This document shows positions 10,473 to 19,832 of a stretch of 64,000 bases of DNA, in pieces. Position numbers and translations under genes: made by a program. The notes beneath the pieces were generated by a model. It saw only the letters and a program-made list of their open reading frames with translations, had not been told where the DNA came from and did not search any database. Position 1 is the first letter of the stretch. Each line of letters starts with the position of its first letter. This stretch comes from Aurantiochytrium sp. KH105. Taxonomy: Eukaryota; Sar; Bigyra; Thraustochytrida; Thraustochytriidae. The stretch covers positions 124,001 to 188,000 of the forward strand of contig BGKB01000103.1 in assembly GCA_003116975.1 (NCBI GenBank), written 5' to 3'.

Positions 10473-12026
10473 TTAAGGTCTCCTGCGATGGAAGCGAAAG
10501 GGAAAGCCGCCGTGTTGCTGACGCTGATTATTGCCTTGATTTTCAAAGACATCCTCGCCACGGTCATACTTTGCTCGAAGTTCGTCGTCGGAAAGGACCT
10601 CATAGGACTCGGCAATGAGCTCAAACTTTTCCTGAAGAACCTTGCGCTCCTCTTCGGTCTTTTCGCCATGTCGGTCCGGATGCGTCTCCTTTGCGAGTTT
10701 ACGATACGCCTTCTTGATGGTGCCTCCATCGGCATTACGCGCAACGCCGAGAATCTTGTAGTAGTTCTTTTGCTTTGATTGTTTGAGGGCCACCTCGGCA
10801 CGATGCAAGCCGTCGCGTACCTTGCGATTGTCATGTTCCACCTCTGCGGCGCGGTGCCAGGCACGGACGGCCTCCTCAAAGTCCGGCGTCTCCTCCGCCA
10901 TGGAGGAGAGGAGCTCGGCCAGCGAAACGTACGGCTCGATACCGTTTTTATCAAAACGGATCGCCTGTTCGCAGATTAACTTGGCCTCCTTCACCTGCTT
11001 GAGACGCGCATGCACTGCGCAAAGTTTTGTGGAAATCTTCTTGTTAAACTCGCGGTGCTCGGGGTCTACCTTGACGGCTTCAGCGTACAGGCTCGCGGCG
11101 TCCTTGAGCGATTGCGTGGTCCCTCGAGCAACGGCGGCGTCCGCATCCTTGTTAAGTTTCTCAAGCTTTTGCACCTTTCGAAGCGCCTCTTTTGTGGCAA
11201 CGTGCTCTGGATCTTTCTTCAACCCCTCGCGAAAGTGCCGCAGCGCCATCTCGTGGTCACCAACGAGGTAATAGCCACGACCGCGCAGCAAAAGCGCCTC
11301 TTGGTTGTCAGGATCTGCCTTGAGCACCTCGCCGGCATCGGCAATGGACTCGTAGAACTTGCCTTGGCGAAAGCGGGCCTCAGCGCGGAGTTGCTTGACA
11401 TGGGCCGAGGTGCCCACGTTGTCCATGACGTCGGTGAACTTTTTCTCGGCGCCGGCATAATTTCTCTGCCTCATGAATTGCTCACCTGTGCCAAGTTCGC
11501 GTGCACATTCTCGGGCCTTAGGCAAGAGCTTTTTAGCATCCCCATGAGTCGGTTTAGCTTTGAGTAGGCGTCCAAAGTCCTCGACCGCCTCCATGCAGCG
11601 TCCCAGCGACATGAGCGTCCTCGCGCGAAAGCCGATGGCGCTCAGGTAGTCGGGTTTGATCTCCAGCGCGTGATCAATGTCTTCAAGAGCGGCCTTGTGC
11701 TTGCCGGTTTTATCGTGGACTTTGTACCGTTTGTAATAGTTCTTTTCGTTGTTCGGCTCGACGCTGATGGCCTCGCTGTACAGGGCCAAGGCTTCGGCGT
11801 ACTGTTTCTTCATCATGGCGTCATCGCCGTCGCTGCGCAACTTGCCAGCCTTCTTCTTGGCCTCCTTCGCGTCTTCTGCGCTACACTCTTGCGCGCTCTG
11901 GGCCACGGCTGTCGCGGGGCACATCGTCGCGACAACGGCCAGCGCCAGGGCTGCCAGGGCCAGCACCGTCGCGAGCGCTCTTGCGCGACCCGCCCTGGGA
12001 CTCCGCCGCCGTTGTTGCCACCTCAT
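10473..12026 (-). CDS. DNAJC3: DNAJC3/P58IPK-type TPR and J-domain ER co-chaperone
   Basis: 517 residues from ATG 12026, close to human DNAJC3 (about 504). The frame stays open to ATG 12188, which would add 54 residues. 12026 is preferred because it puts a basic n-region and the hydrophobic core ALATVLALAALALAVVA at the N-terminus as a signal peptide. TPR repeats follow (about residues 60-410; KLRSDGDDAMMKKQYAEAL, LYSEAISVEPNN, AIGFRARTLMSLGRCMEAV). A C-terminal J domain spans about 421-490 with the HPD motif at 449-451 (KETHPDRH). DNAJC3 sits in the ER lumen, binds unfolded clients through its TPRs and hands them to BiP. No KDEL-like end is seen; the protein ends in an Arg-rich tail. Confidence 0.92.
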   Translation of the reverse strand: MRWQQRRRSPRAGRARALATVLALAALALAVVATMCPATAVAQSAQECSAEDAKEAKKKAGKLRSDGDDAMMKKQYAEALALYSEAISVEPNNEKNYYKRYKVHDKTGKHKAALEDIDHALEIKPDYLSAIGFRARTLMSLGRCMEAVEDFGRLLKAKPTHGDAKKLLPKARECARELGTGEQFMRQRNYAGAEKKFTDVMDNVGTSAHVKQLRAEARFRQGKFYESIADAGEVLKADPDNQEALLLRGRGYYLVGDHEMALRHFREGLKKDPEHVATKEALRKVQKLEKLNKDADAAVARGTTQSLKDAASLYAEAVKVDPEHREFNKKISTKLCAVHARLKQVKEAKLICEQAIRFDKNGIEPYVSLAELLSSMAEETPDFEEAVRAWHRAAEVEHDNRKVRDGLHRAEVALKQSKQKNYYKILGVARNADGGTIKKAYRKLAKETHPDRHGEKTEEERKVLQEKFELIAESYEVLSDDELRAKYDRGEDVFENQGNNQRQQHGGFPFRFHRRRP

Positions 12027-12716
12027 CCCGTTGCCCACGCCGCGTTCGTCGGCCCCTTGCCCCCCGCTGCCGCCTGCTGCCGCTCGCAAGCGACCTCCCT
12101 GCCCTGCGCGGTCTCCGGGCGCCTCCGTGCGTCGTCGCGCGGGCATCTTGCTTTGCTTCTGATCGTCATCGACCATCGCGATCATCATCCCGATGCTGGT
12201 CCAAGATGAACAACACGGCGAACAACAACATCAAGAAGACGAAGAACAAGAAGAAGAACATCAAGAAGGAGGAAGCACGGAATAGTCGGAACCGACCTAA
12301 CGGGGCTGTTGGACGTTTGAGTCTCTTTTTCTAAAAAAGGATCTAGCGACCAACCTCGAGTCTTCTGATGCAGATGCGTTGCCCTTGCTTCTCCAAATAC
12401 TTCAAGTGCTCGACGCGGCCGCCAATGAAAGCAACTCGATTGGGCTCCGCCAAGGCGGCTGCGCGCAAAGGCCGCCGCTGTGGAGGCTGGTGCACGAGCC
12501 GCCGCTGCACGGCACCATCCCGCCGCAGTAGCGCCTCTGCTAGTCGCGCTACTCGTCGCTTCTAGCCCCCTCAGGCAAGTGAGCACTCCAATCATTGACC
12601 ACCGCGGGCACGCCGCGGTGAGCAGGGCTATAACCAAGCGAACTCGGGGCCCTCGCGGAGGCCGTGGCGGGCTCGATCATCGTGGAGAGAAACCTGCCAG
12701 CGACGCGGGCAGCGCC
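12027..12716. other. Divergent promoter region between DNAJC3 and RPP30
   Basis: Holds both promoters. It includes a (AAC/AAG)-rich stretch at about 12207-12270 made of short CAACAA and AAGAAGAAC units. The upstream frame of RPP30 is open from 12480 but has no ATG before 12717. Confidence 0.4.
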
Positions 12717-13655
12717 ATGGACCTGGACGTGGGCCTCGACAGCCACACCGAGGAGACACTCGGAGCCTTGGCCTCGTTGGGATGGGCGGTGGCGGCCATC
12801 TCCTGGGTGGTGGACGCGGACCGCGCGCTGCAGGCGGCAGGGCGAAAGACACAGTCGTCGGCGTCCTCCCCCAAGCCGCAACGAGGGGGAGAGGCGAGCG
12901 AGAAGAGCGACGATGATGACTCGGATAAAGAGGACCAAGGTCCAAAGTCGCTCGAGGCGCAGCTGCCAGCGCCTGAAAGCCTTGCGACCGCGACGGGAGG
13001 CCAGCTTCCTGTACAGGACTACTTTGCGCGAAAGCGAAAGGGCAACGGAGATGATGCTTCCACGACGGAGTCTGAAATTGAACGATATACACGTCTTACT
13101 GTAGAGTTTCGAGGCATTGCGGGTCTCAATTATGTTTTGCAGCATCCGGTGACGGCCTGCTTTGACCTCGTGGTCTTGCGAATCACGAGTGTGCGTGCCT
13201 TGCAAGTTGCCATGCAGATTGTTCGAGAATCGTCACAGCGCCAGATTCCCTTTGATGCAATTCACATTCCCCTCACTGCAGAAGACAAGATTCCTTTCCG
13301 TCTGGGGCCGGCCGAGATGCTCGATTTGCGGCGCGCGCGTATTTTTGTGGAGCTCAGCTATATTGAAGCAATGCCCATCACGGGTGCGCGGACGACCTTG
13401 CGAAGTCGCGCAATCTCAAATGCTCGATGGCTGCTCGAACACACGAGCGGAGGTAGCATGAAGAAAGCTGCCAATACAAATATTATTGTAAGCAGTGGCA
13501 AGCCCCGTCACAGTCTGCTGCAACTCCGCGCTCCGGAACAGGTGGCAGCCATTGCTACAACCTTTGGACTCTCACCTAAACAGGCGCAATGTGCTATAAC
13601 CACGAATGGCGAGGCTCTTCTGGAGCGCGCGCGCATTCGGCGTGCTCACCATTGA
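12717..13655 (+). CDS. RPP30: Ribonuclease P/MRP protein subunit Rpp30
   Basis: 312 residues from ATG 12717. The N-terminus MDLDVGLDSHTEETLGALASLGW...AAISWVVD matches the first strand-helix of the Rpp30 TIM barrel. A non-conserved acidic/Ser linker (about residues 40-100) follows. Then come the core strands FDLVVLRITSVRALQVAM, FDAIHIPLTAEDKIPFRL, RARIFVELSY and RAISNARWLLEHT, and the C-terminal signature TNIIVSSGK...LRAPEQVAAIATTFGLSPKQAQ.AITTN.EALLERA. Rpp30 is a protein subunit of RNase P and RNase MRP, acting in tRNA 5' maturation and rRNA processing. The linker insertion makes the protein longer than human Rpp30 (268). Confidence 0.9.
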   Translation: MDLDVGLDSHTEETLGALASLGWAVAAISWVVDADRALQAAGRKTQSSASSPKPQRGGEASEKSDDDDSDKEDQGPKSLEAQLPAPESLATATGGQLPVQDYFARKRKGNGDDASTTESEIERYTRLTVEFRGIAGLNYVLQHPVTACFDLVVLRITSVRALQVAMQIVRESSQRQIPFDAIHIPLTAEDKIPFRLGPAEMLDLRRARIFVELSYIEAMPITGARTTLRSRAISNARWLLEHTSGGSMKKAANTNIIVSSGKPRHSLLQLRAPEQVAAIATTFGLSPKQAQCAITTNGEALLERARIRRAHH

Positions 13656-13755
13656 GCGTTTCGTACCACGATCCTACGTGTGAAGACTGTGAATGACGGA
13701 CCGACCGACTGGCCTGGACAAGTAGGCCTAGGTCCTACTACCTTTTTCTTCCTAG

Positions 13756-14014
13756 AATTGCTTGAAGAAGATCTTGTATGAACCTGTGCATCCTTTTCTG
13801 GCATCGTGCCTTGCTTCTCACAGCAAAGCTATTCCAGTGAGCTGTTCTCTACTTTTTACTCTTTTCTTGCTGCGTCGAGTTTCTTCAAAGAACTGCATGA
13901 AGAAAATCTTGTATAAACTTGTGCATTCTTTTCTCGCATCGTGCCTTGCTTCTCACAGCACAGCTATTCCAGTGTGCTGTCCTCTACTCTTTCTCTCTTT
14001 CATGCTGCCTCGAG
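13756..14014. repeat. 135-bp imperfect tandem duplication at the 3' end of the J-protein gene
   Basis: Copy 1 starts at 13756 (AATTGCTTGAAGAAG) and copy 2 at 13891 (AACTGCATGAAGAAA), a period of 135 bp. Both run through CATCGTGCCTTGCTTCTCAC and CAGCTATTCCAGTG-like blocks to a CTGC(G/C)TCGAG end (13879 and 14014). Copy 2 includes the stop codon and last codons of the minus-strand J-protein gene; copy 1 lies beyond its stop. Confidence 0.8.
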
Positions 14015-14674
14015 CGCAGCAAGGATTTCATCTTCGTACGTTCTAAAAAGCTTGGCGTAATGATCAATTTCCTTCTTTGACGCTGCGCTCAGGGTCGAGG
14101 CGTGACGCGACGAGGAAGAGGAGGAAGAGGAATGCAAGGGCATCGAGTCGTGAGCTGACCTCGAAGTCTCGGCTAGAGCGTCCAGGGTCTTGCGCTTGAA
14201 TGCTGCGTCCTCGGACTGAATCCATTGAGCTGTCTGCAGTGCGGCATCATGTGCAGCACGAGCCTGTTTTTCGCCTTCGCGCGCAGCTCGCTCCCTGGCG
14301 ACCAGGTCGAGCTCCATTGCGCGAGATTTGGCGTCGAGCTTTTGGTGCCGCAAGGCTTCCTTCATTCGCGCCCTGTATTGAACATCGTATGCTTCGCGGA
14401 GTTCGTCATTCTGAAGCACCTCATTTGCAAGTGAGACGGCCTCAAACTTTGCTGCCACTGCCTTCCGGTCCGCCTCGCTCAAGCCCGTGGGCTGCTTGTC
14501 TGGGTGCAGCGCCAGGGCCAGCCGCCGGAAGGCCTTGCTGATCTCGCGTCTCGTTGGCAGGGCAGCTTCATCGCCGCCGTCGACTTGGCCCTCTGCCGTG
14601 GCCGTCGCTGCTGCCACCGTTAGGCCCAGCGTCGCATAGTGGTCCACCCACGCGCCTTCTGCGCCGCTTGCCAT
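14000..14674 (-). CDS. J-domain protein with coiled-coil tail (DNAJC class)
   Basis: 224 residues from ATG 14674 (MASGAEGAWVDHYATLGL). The J domain occupies about residues 10-98 and has the HPD motif at 57-59 (ALHPDKQ). An Ala/Gly-rich insertion of about 20 residues separates helix I from helix II, where most J domains have a short loop. The rest is charged helix (RAMELDLVARERAAREGEKQARAAHDAALQTAQW), a Ser run, and a C-terminal DHYAKLFRTYEDEILAALEA helix. J proteins stimulate Hsp70 ATPase; the lack of signal peptide suggests cytosol or nucleus. Specific DNAJC orthologue not assigned. The 3' end is duplicated downstream (135-bp repeat). Confidence 0.85.
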   Translation of the reverse strand: MASGAEGAWVDHYATLGLTVAAATATAEGQVDGGDEAALPTRREISKAFRRLALALHPDKQPTGLSEADRKAVAAKFEAVSLANEVLQNDELREAYDVQYRARMKEALRHQKLDAKSRAMELDLVARERAAREGEKQARAAHDAALQTAQWIQSEDAAFKRKTLDALAETSRSAHDSMPLHSSSSSSSSRHASTLSAASKKEIDHYAKLFRTYEDEILAALEAA

Positions 14675-14907
14675 CCTCACGCAAGAGCAGCAATACACGA
14701 TTTGCTCGCCGTGCGACCCCCAAGAAAACGACCAAGAAATTAAAAAAAGGGTCAACTCACTATCTGTCCCGGAGCAAAAAGGTCCCTTGTATGCCTTGTG
14801 CCAAAGCTACTTTAAAGCGCTAGGACCAAGGCCTAAATCCGGAATGTTCATGAGCACATGATAGAAAGGAGACAAGAATCGTGAGTGTCATGAAATACAA
14901 AATCAAA

Positions 14908-17403
14908 TTATGTTCCTGCGGATGAAGCCTCAATCGCGAGGCGACAATTCTGCAAGGCCTCCTCGACGGCATCTTGAAGACTCGTGAGCTCGCTGAGTCG
15001 CATCGCCTTGAGATCACGGCCATTGAGCCTGTTAAGCTGTAACTGTGAAGCCTGGTGAGCACTCTGCTCGCTATCGAGCCGACGCCCAAGGTCATCCAGA
15101 TGAGCCTGCTTTTCTCGATATTGCGCGCTCCATTGTTTACGCTGCTGAACCTCGGAGCGACGATGTTCGCCAAGTGTAGCTTTCAAATAGTTAGTGTGCA
15201 ACTGCATGCGGCCCTTTTTCAGGCGTCGCGCCAGCTTGCGCGCCAAGGTCGCTCCATTTTGCCGTTCTGGATCCATGACAGGTTCTGGTGTGGCGCGCTT
15301 TCGATGTTGCGAACCTCGATTTGTGGAGCTTGCGTCCGGCGTTGAGGCAGAGACTTGGCCCCGACTCGAAGAAGTCGTAACTAGCATGCTAGGAATCGTT
15401 TTCGACCGTTTACTTTGTCCACCCAAGATCAACTGCGATTTCTGGACAACGTTTGTAAATGTCCAAGGACCTCGCGCGCTTTCCTCCGTCACTGGCTCGA
15501 GAGCCTTGCCCTGACAAGAAGGAAAAGGACAGCTTGGCACCGAGTTCTGATCAGGTCCGGAATGATTGATTAGTGAACAGCATGCTGCCTTCTCATGGAT
15601 CCGAAACCGGCATGCAGGACATTGGAGGCCCCCGTCGCGAAGCTTGGTCGTGCACGCCCAGCAGATGTCGCAAGATCGCCAATTTCCGTCTTCATTCAAA
15701 GCATAGGCCCCCGCCAGCGAAAAGGCAGCATTCCGTGTCATAGATGTGCCGCATTCCAAGAGTGCTCGATCGTCGTGCGCAAGGACTTGGCCATCGTCGC
15801 GTACAAAGAGGAACTCGCGCAACAGATTTCCATCATTGTGAGCAACGGTGCATCGTATCTTACCCAGAGGCAAAAGCGCGTCCGGGGAGGCTGCATTGAG
15901 CGACTTGCATCGCGCGGGGAATACCCAGCGACCAATGCCGTGCATTTTCCCTTCGCGCCAGAAACCAGCATACATTTCACCTGCTTCACGACTGTGGACG
16001 CTGCGACCCGCAGCAGAGGCTGCGTCGACACGGCCACGCACCTTGGATTTTCCTGCACCATCACCTGTCGATCGTTGCGACTTGGTCAGGCGCATAGTGC
16101 CGAAACCGTGCCGTTGGTCTTTACAGAATCTCCCAGTATACTCCTCGCCGCGACGAATTTCGTGACCATCGCCATGCTTACGATCACAATGCCACTGACC
16201 TTTGTAAATAACCTGTCCTGTTGACTCATCGCGAAGCTGACCCTGCCCTTCGCGGCGGCCATGCACCCAGTCGCCCTGGTACGAAAGTTCTCGGTCGCGA
16301 GATGATGACACAGTCTGCGAGCCGAAACCGTGCGGGGACCATTCGGCATCGAGGTCGCCTTCGTAGTCGCCGAGCCTAGCGACAAGATTGACAGATTCAG
16401 AGATTGGCACTGTGGTCTCGTCCGTGGGTTTCGATCCGTGTTTCGTTTCTGGCTCGAGATCGACCCCCGTCGGAATCGCCAGCAGCCAGAGGGGTCTCTG
16501 CGCGCAAGGTGGCAGCGCAGCGAGCTCTTCGGCGAAGCTCTTGGCTTGCACCTGATTAAAATTTGCGTGTTCCGCTCGCAAGCGAGCCAGGGCATCGTTT
16601 GGCATCAGTTGCGCAAGTTCTTCAACGCTATGCACCGCTCCAAGCTTGGAGGAAGCGTTAAATCCTTGAGGTGAAGCAGCAGAACCGCCGTTAGTTTCAT
16701 TGGCGTTGTTCTCATCATGTTGCTCGTAAAGCTCTACGATCGACCACACTTGGATGAGCTCGTCGAGTGCAGCAACGGTGACAAGTTTTCGCGCTGCAAA
16801 GCACATGGCGCTGATTGAATTCCGGCGTCCCATTACCGAGCCAATGTGTCGTTGATTTGCAGAGTGTTGCGCCAGATCAATTTCTAGGTCCCAGATATGA
16901 GCCTTGCCGATTCCTAGGCCGCATCCGAGACGAAGTTTATATGTTTTGGACTCGACATCTGCTTCCAGGGTGTTAGGCAGCGGCATGACGCATCCGAAAC
17001 CGCGAAGCTTGCCGTCTCGAGGCTTTTCAAGCTCAATTTCGCGAGGTGTGCATCCGTTCTGGTGACTATCGTCGGCAGAAATTCCTGAGGTTACGTTCGC
17101 TGTCTTGGCAAGGTGCCAGAGCTTGAGAGCCCGCTGTGTCTGTCTCAAAACGCCCGCGAGGACAAAGGTCTCGCCGTTGACCGTGACGATTTCCACGTGC
17201 ATAGGAATGTTGGCGCTCGGTAGCTCAAAGTCACCGATGAGTCGTCGGCGGAATCTTGGTTGCTGCGCTCTTTCGCCTTCCCCGCCGCTCTCGTCGCCCC
17301 ACGACAGGCGCTCTGCAAGCCATACTTCGCCTCGAAGACCGACGACCGCGATCTCCGCGTCCAAGGCCATGTTTGCCGCCATCACTTTCGACGACGTTTC
17401 CAT
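14908..17403 (-). CDS. WD40-like / MORN-repeat / zinc-cluster protein with coiled-coil end
   Basis: 831 residues from ATG 17403. The N-terminal third contains beta-propeller-like strands, including a WD40 blade at about 185-222 (SISAMCFAARKLVTVAALDELIQVWSI). MORN repeats follow at about 375-390 (YQGDWVHGRREGQGQL), 400-416, 422-437 (YTGRFCKDQRHGFGTM) and 478-493, with a weaker one near 347. A Cys/His cluster at about 578-609 (CDICWAC...CPACRFRIHEKAACC) looks like a zinc-binding C1- or RING-like fold. The last ~110 residues are a charged coiled coil. MORN repeats commonly bind membranes or scaffolds at cilia and the cell cortex. This combination is not a family I can name; function unknown. Confidence 0.8.
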   Translation of the reverse strand: METSSKVMAANMALDAEIAVVGLRGEVWLAERLSWGDESGGEGERAQQPRFRRRLIGDFELPSANIPMHVEIVTVNGETFVLAGVLRQTQRALKLWHLAKTANVTSGISADDSHQNGCTPREIELEKPRDGKLRGFGCVMPLPNTLEADVESKTYKLRLGCGLGIGKAHIWDLEIDLAQHSANQRHIGSVMGRRNSISAMCFAARKLVTVAALDELIQVWSIVELYEQHDENNANETNGGSAASPQGFNASSKLGAVHSVEELAQLMPNDALARLRAEHANFNQVQAKSFAEELAALPPCAQRPLWLLAIPTGVDLEPETKHGSKPTDETTVPISESVNLVARLGDYEGDLDAEWSPHGFGSQTVSSSRDRELSYQGDWVHGRREGQGQLRDESTGQVIYKGQWHCDRKHGDGHEIRRGEEYTGRFCKDQRHGFGTMRLTKSQRSTGDGAGKSKVRGRVDAASAAGRSVHSREAGEMYAGFWREGKMHGIGRWVFPARCKSLNAASPDALLPLGKIRCTVAHNDGNLLREFLFVRDDGQVLAHDDRALLECGTSMTRNAAFSLAGAYALNEDGNWRSCDICWACTTKLRDGGLQCPACRFRIHEKAACCSLINHSGPDQNSVPSCPFPSCQGKALEPVTEESARGPWTFTNVVQKSQLILGGQSKRSKTIPSMLVTTSSSRGQVSASTPDASSTNRGSQHRKRATPEPVMDPERQNGATLARKLARRLKKGRMQLHTNYLKATLGEHRRSEVQQRKQWSAQYREKQAHLDDLGRRLDSEQSAHQASQLQLNRLNGRDLKAMRLSELTSLQDAVEEALQNCRLAIEASSAGT

Positions 17404-17880
17404 CGTTGCGCTGGGAGGCGTAAGCGAAGGCTCGTGCGCGCCTTCGAGCGGGGTGCCGTGGCCCTCGCCGGAAGGGTAATCGTTTGGCGCTGGGCGCGCC
17501 CGGCAGCGTGGCGTGGTGCACGCGATTGTAAAGTGCTCAATAGCTGAGCAGCCGGGGACTTAACCGTCACACCGAGGACGAGGACGATCGTAGTTGTCGC
17601 ATTGTAATAATAGCCTGGGAACGCGGGATGGCCTGGTTGGGCTGATGAGATGGCCATGCAAACGAAGATCGTCGATGGGCCAAGGAGGTCGCAAATGTGC
17701 GATGTTGCTAGGACAGAAGAATGATGGAAAAAAGTGAGGCAATAAATAAAGCGGCAAGCGGAAAAGACAAAACAAGACATGAAGAGACGGAACAAGAAAA
17801 AGCGTTCGAGCAACACGTAAGGCAAACTTCTCGCTTGGGAGCTTGATTTTTCTTTCTTACTGGCAATTTATCTTATAAAC
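17404..17880. other. Intergenic region
   Basis: Between two minus-strand genes: promoter of the MORN gene plus 3' region of the PUB gene. AT-rich from about 17700 to 17880. No repeat or RNA gene seen. Confidence 0.4.
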
Positions 17881-18903
17881 TTATACAGAAGCGTGTTCAA
17901 GAAGATCCGCGACGGCTTTTTGCAGGTCGAACCAAGCAGACCAGGCGTCCATTTGCGTTGCGAGGTCTGGTTCCTCAGAGATGTAAAACACAGTACGCGT
18001 CTCGACGCCCTCTTCGTCATGCTCGATACGCAATACAAGCTTGAAACCCGCGGCGGCAAGAAACTCGCGACAACCTGGAACATCGGCAATGTCAGCGCGA
18101 AATTTGGCATTCATCGCGTTAATCGTACGAACTGCCTCGCTCTCGGGGTGTGCCACAATGCGCGCAAACAGAGCACGCAGGTGATGAAGCGCGTTTTGCG
18201 CCCGACGACGTGCACTCGCATCTGCACCAGCAAAGGTAGTGATTAGTTCGACAGACTCCTCCACAGCATCCATACCGACACTGCGCGAGTTCATGAAGGC
18301 ATCAACAACTGGCCTGTCGCGTGCGTAGACAACATCTTCCTCGGTGCGCTGTGCAGCCACGACTCGGTGTGCGGCGTCCTCAAGACGACGTTGGCGCGCT
18401 TCCTCTTGTTCGCGAGCCTCCTGCTCGGCTACAAGAGCGGCTTCTTCGGCCTCTTGTTTGCGACGTGCCGCTTCGGCCTCTTCCTGCGCGGCGAGCTCGA
18501 GTTGCCGTTTGCGTTCAGCCTCTAGCTCTCGGGCTTCTTGCGCTGCAGAGGCCCCACTAAGCTGCTCGAGTAGCGTCAAGGTGAGCTCGAGGAGGTCCTC
18601 ACGCTGCTGTGCAACCTTGGTCGCGCGCGCCCTGTACCTGTCGCCGTACTTGTACTCGCCAGAGACGGGATCTTTTTCAACGCTGCGCTTGGCGAACTTG
18701 GTCACGGTGTCAGCGAGCGCGCCGGCGAGGGTCTCGTGGGCGTTTTGGACCGCCTTTTCGTCTGCTGCGCTTGCTTCAAGCTCTTCGTGATCGTCCCTCG
18801 CGTCGGCGCTGAGGTCCTTGCGCGCGGCGACCCTCTCCTCTACGGCGCCGAGCTCATCCGTAAGCGCGCCGAGGGCCTTTTCCGTTCGCGAGAGCTCCGT
18901 CAT
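17881..18903 (-). CDS. PUB-domain protein with coiled coil (p97/VCP cofactor-like)
   Basis: 340 residues from ATG 18903. Residues 1-115 are helical and charged. About 118-195 is a Glu/Ala/Arg coiled coil (ERKRQLELAAQEEAEAARRK). About 230-325 is a PUB/PUG domain: RRAQNALHHLRALFARIVAHPESEAVRTINAMNAKF, then GCREFLAAAGFKLV and a beta strand pair ending in VFYISEEPDL. PUB domains (PNGase, UBXD1, RNF31) bind the C-terminal tail of the AAA ATPase p97/VCP, linking it to ER-associated degradation or ubiquitin signalling. There is no UBX or transglutaminase domain, so this is a stand-alone adaptor. Confidence 0.8.
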   Translation of the reverse strand: MTELSRTEKALGALTDELGAVEERVAARKDLSADARDDHEELEASAADEKAVQNAHETLAGALADTVTKFAKRSVEKDPVSGEYKYGDRYRARATKVAQQREDLLELTLTLLEQLSGASAAQEARELEAERKRQLELAAQEEAEAARRKQEAEEAALVAEQEAREQEEARQRRLEDAAHRVVAAQRTEEDVVYARDRPVVDAFMNSRSVGMDAVEESVELITTFAGADASARRRAQNALHHLRALFARIVAHPESEAVRTINAMNAKFRADIADVPGCREFLAAAGFKLVLRIEHDEEGVETRTVFYISEEPDLATQMDAWSAWFDLQKAVADLLEHASV

Positions 18904-19832
18904 CCTCTGACCTAGCCCCTACCCGCGGCGTCTTCCTCGCGTCTCCCGCCGCCGTCTGCCGCTCCTGCCACGCTCGGGCGCGAGGCCTTCGTTGCTGCTC
19001 TGCAACCTCTTTACGCTCAAGTTGCTCTTCAACGCCATCGTCATCCTCAATCATCGTCATCATCATCATCACCACCACCATTCTCATCATCGCGTTGCTC
19101 GGCTGCTCGCACGTGGCGTGTCGTTCGCCATTCCTCGTCTCCGCGACCGAGCAGCTGCACTGGCAGACCGCCTCGGCGTGCGCGCTCCCGCCGGCCGAGC
19201 CCCGCTGCACGTGCTCCCTCTGCGACCCGCTCTCGGCCTGCTGCCTGCCTGCCTGCCTGCCCTCACTGCAGTCGGCGCCGTGCTCGACGAGGGACCGCGG
19301 CGCGCTGTCGAGGTCCGTGCGTCAACCCCGCGGCGAGCGCGGATGGCGACGCTCCCGCGGGCTCGCGCTGCGCTTTCGCCGACGCGGAGGCGCGGAGGAG
19401 GCGTTGCCGCTGCGCGGGGCGAGGAAGACGATCGCCCGCGCCGGTGCCGGGGCTCGGCTGAGAATGCGCTTGAGCCCGAGTCCTCTGCTTGCTCGCGTTC
19501 ATCATGCCGAGGGCGGCATCCTCGAGCATCCTAATAGATGAAGGGACTCTTTTGTGAGCCCGCGCTGTACCGCCAATGTGCCCCGCGCCTCGACTGCAAA
19601 ATGCGCGGCATGAGATGCTACTACTCTACATGGCAGATCGCTGCATACATAGACATGAGCGCCTCGTTGCGGCAACAGGCCCGAGCTCGAGCAGCGGTGG
19701 CAGCAAATCCGCATCTTTGAGACCAAGCACAAGAAGAAGCAAATCCGCATCTCATCGACCAGACTCGAGCAAGCCAAGACCAAGACCAAGAAGACCAAGA
19801 CCGAGAAGAGCAAGAAGAGCAAGAGCAAGAGC
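18904..19832. other. Long divergent promoter region
   Basis: 930 bp between PUB and RidA starts. Contains a CAT/CAC microsatellite (about 19051-19090), TGCCTGCC repeats (about 19240-19262) and a stretch of AAGACC/AAGAGC units running to the RidA ATG (about 19770-19832). In the RidA frame the ~90 bp before the ATG encode a Lys-rich open stretch without an ATG, so an upstream exon cannot be excluded. Confidence 0.4.

Noticed and set aside
13762-14046. Plus-strand frame with two MKKILYEPVH-type repeats
   Set aside because: It is the translation of the 135-bp non-coding duplication. The period keeps the frame open, and the minus strand holds the real J-protein 3' end.
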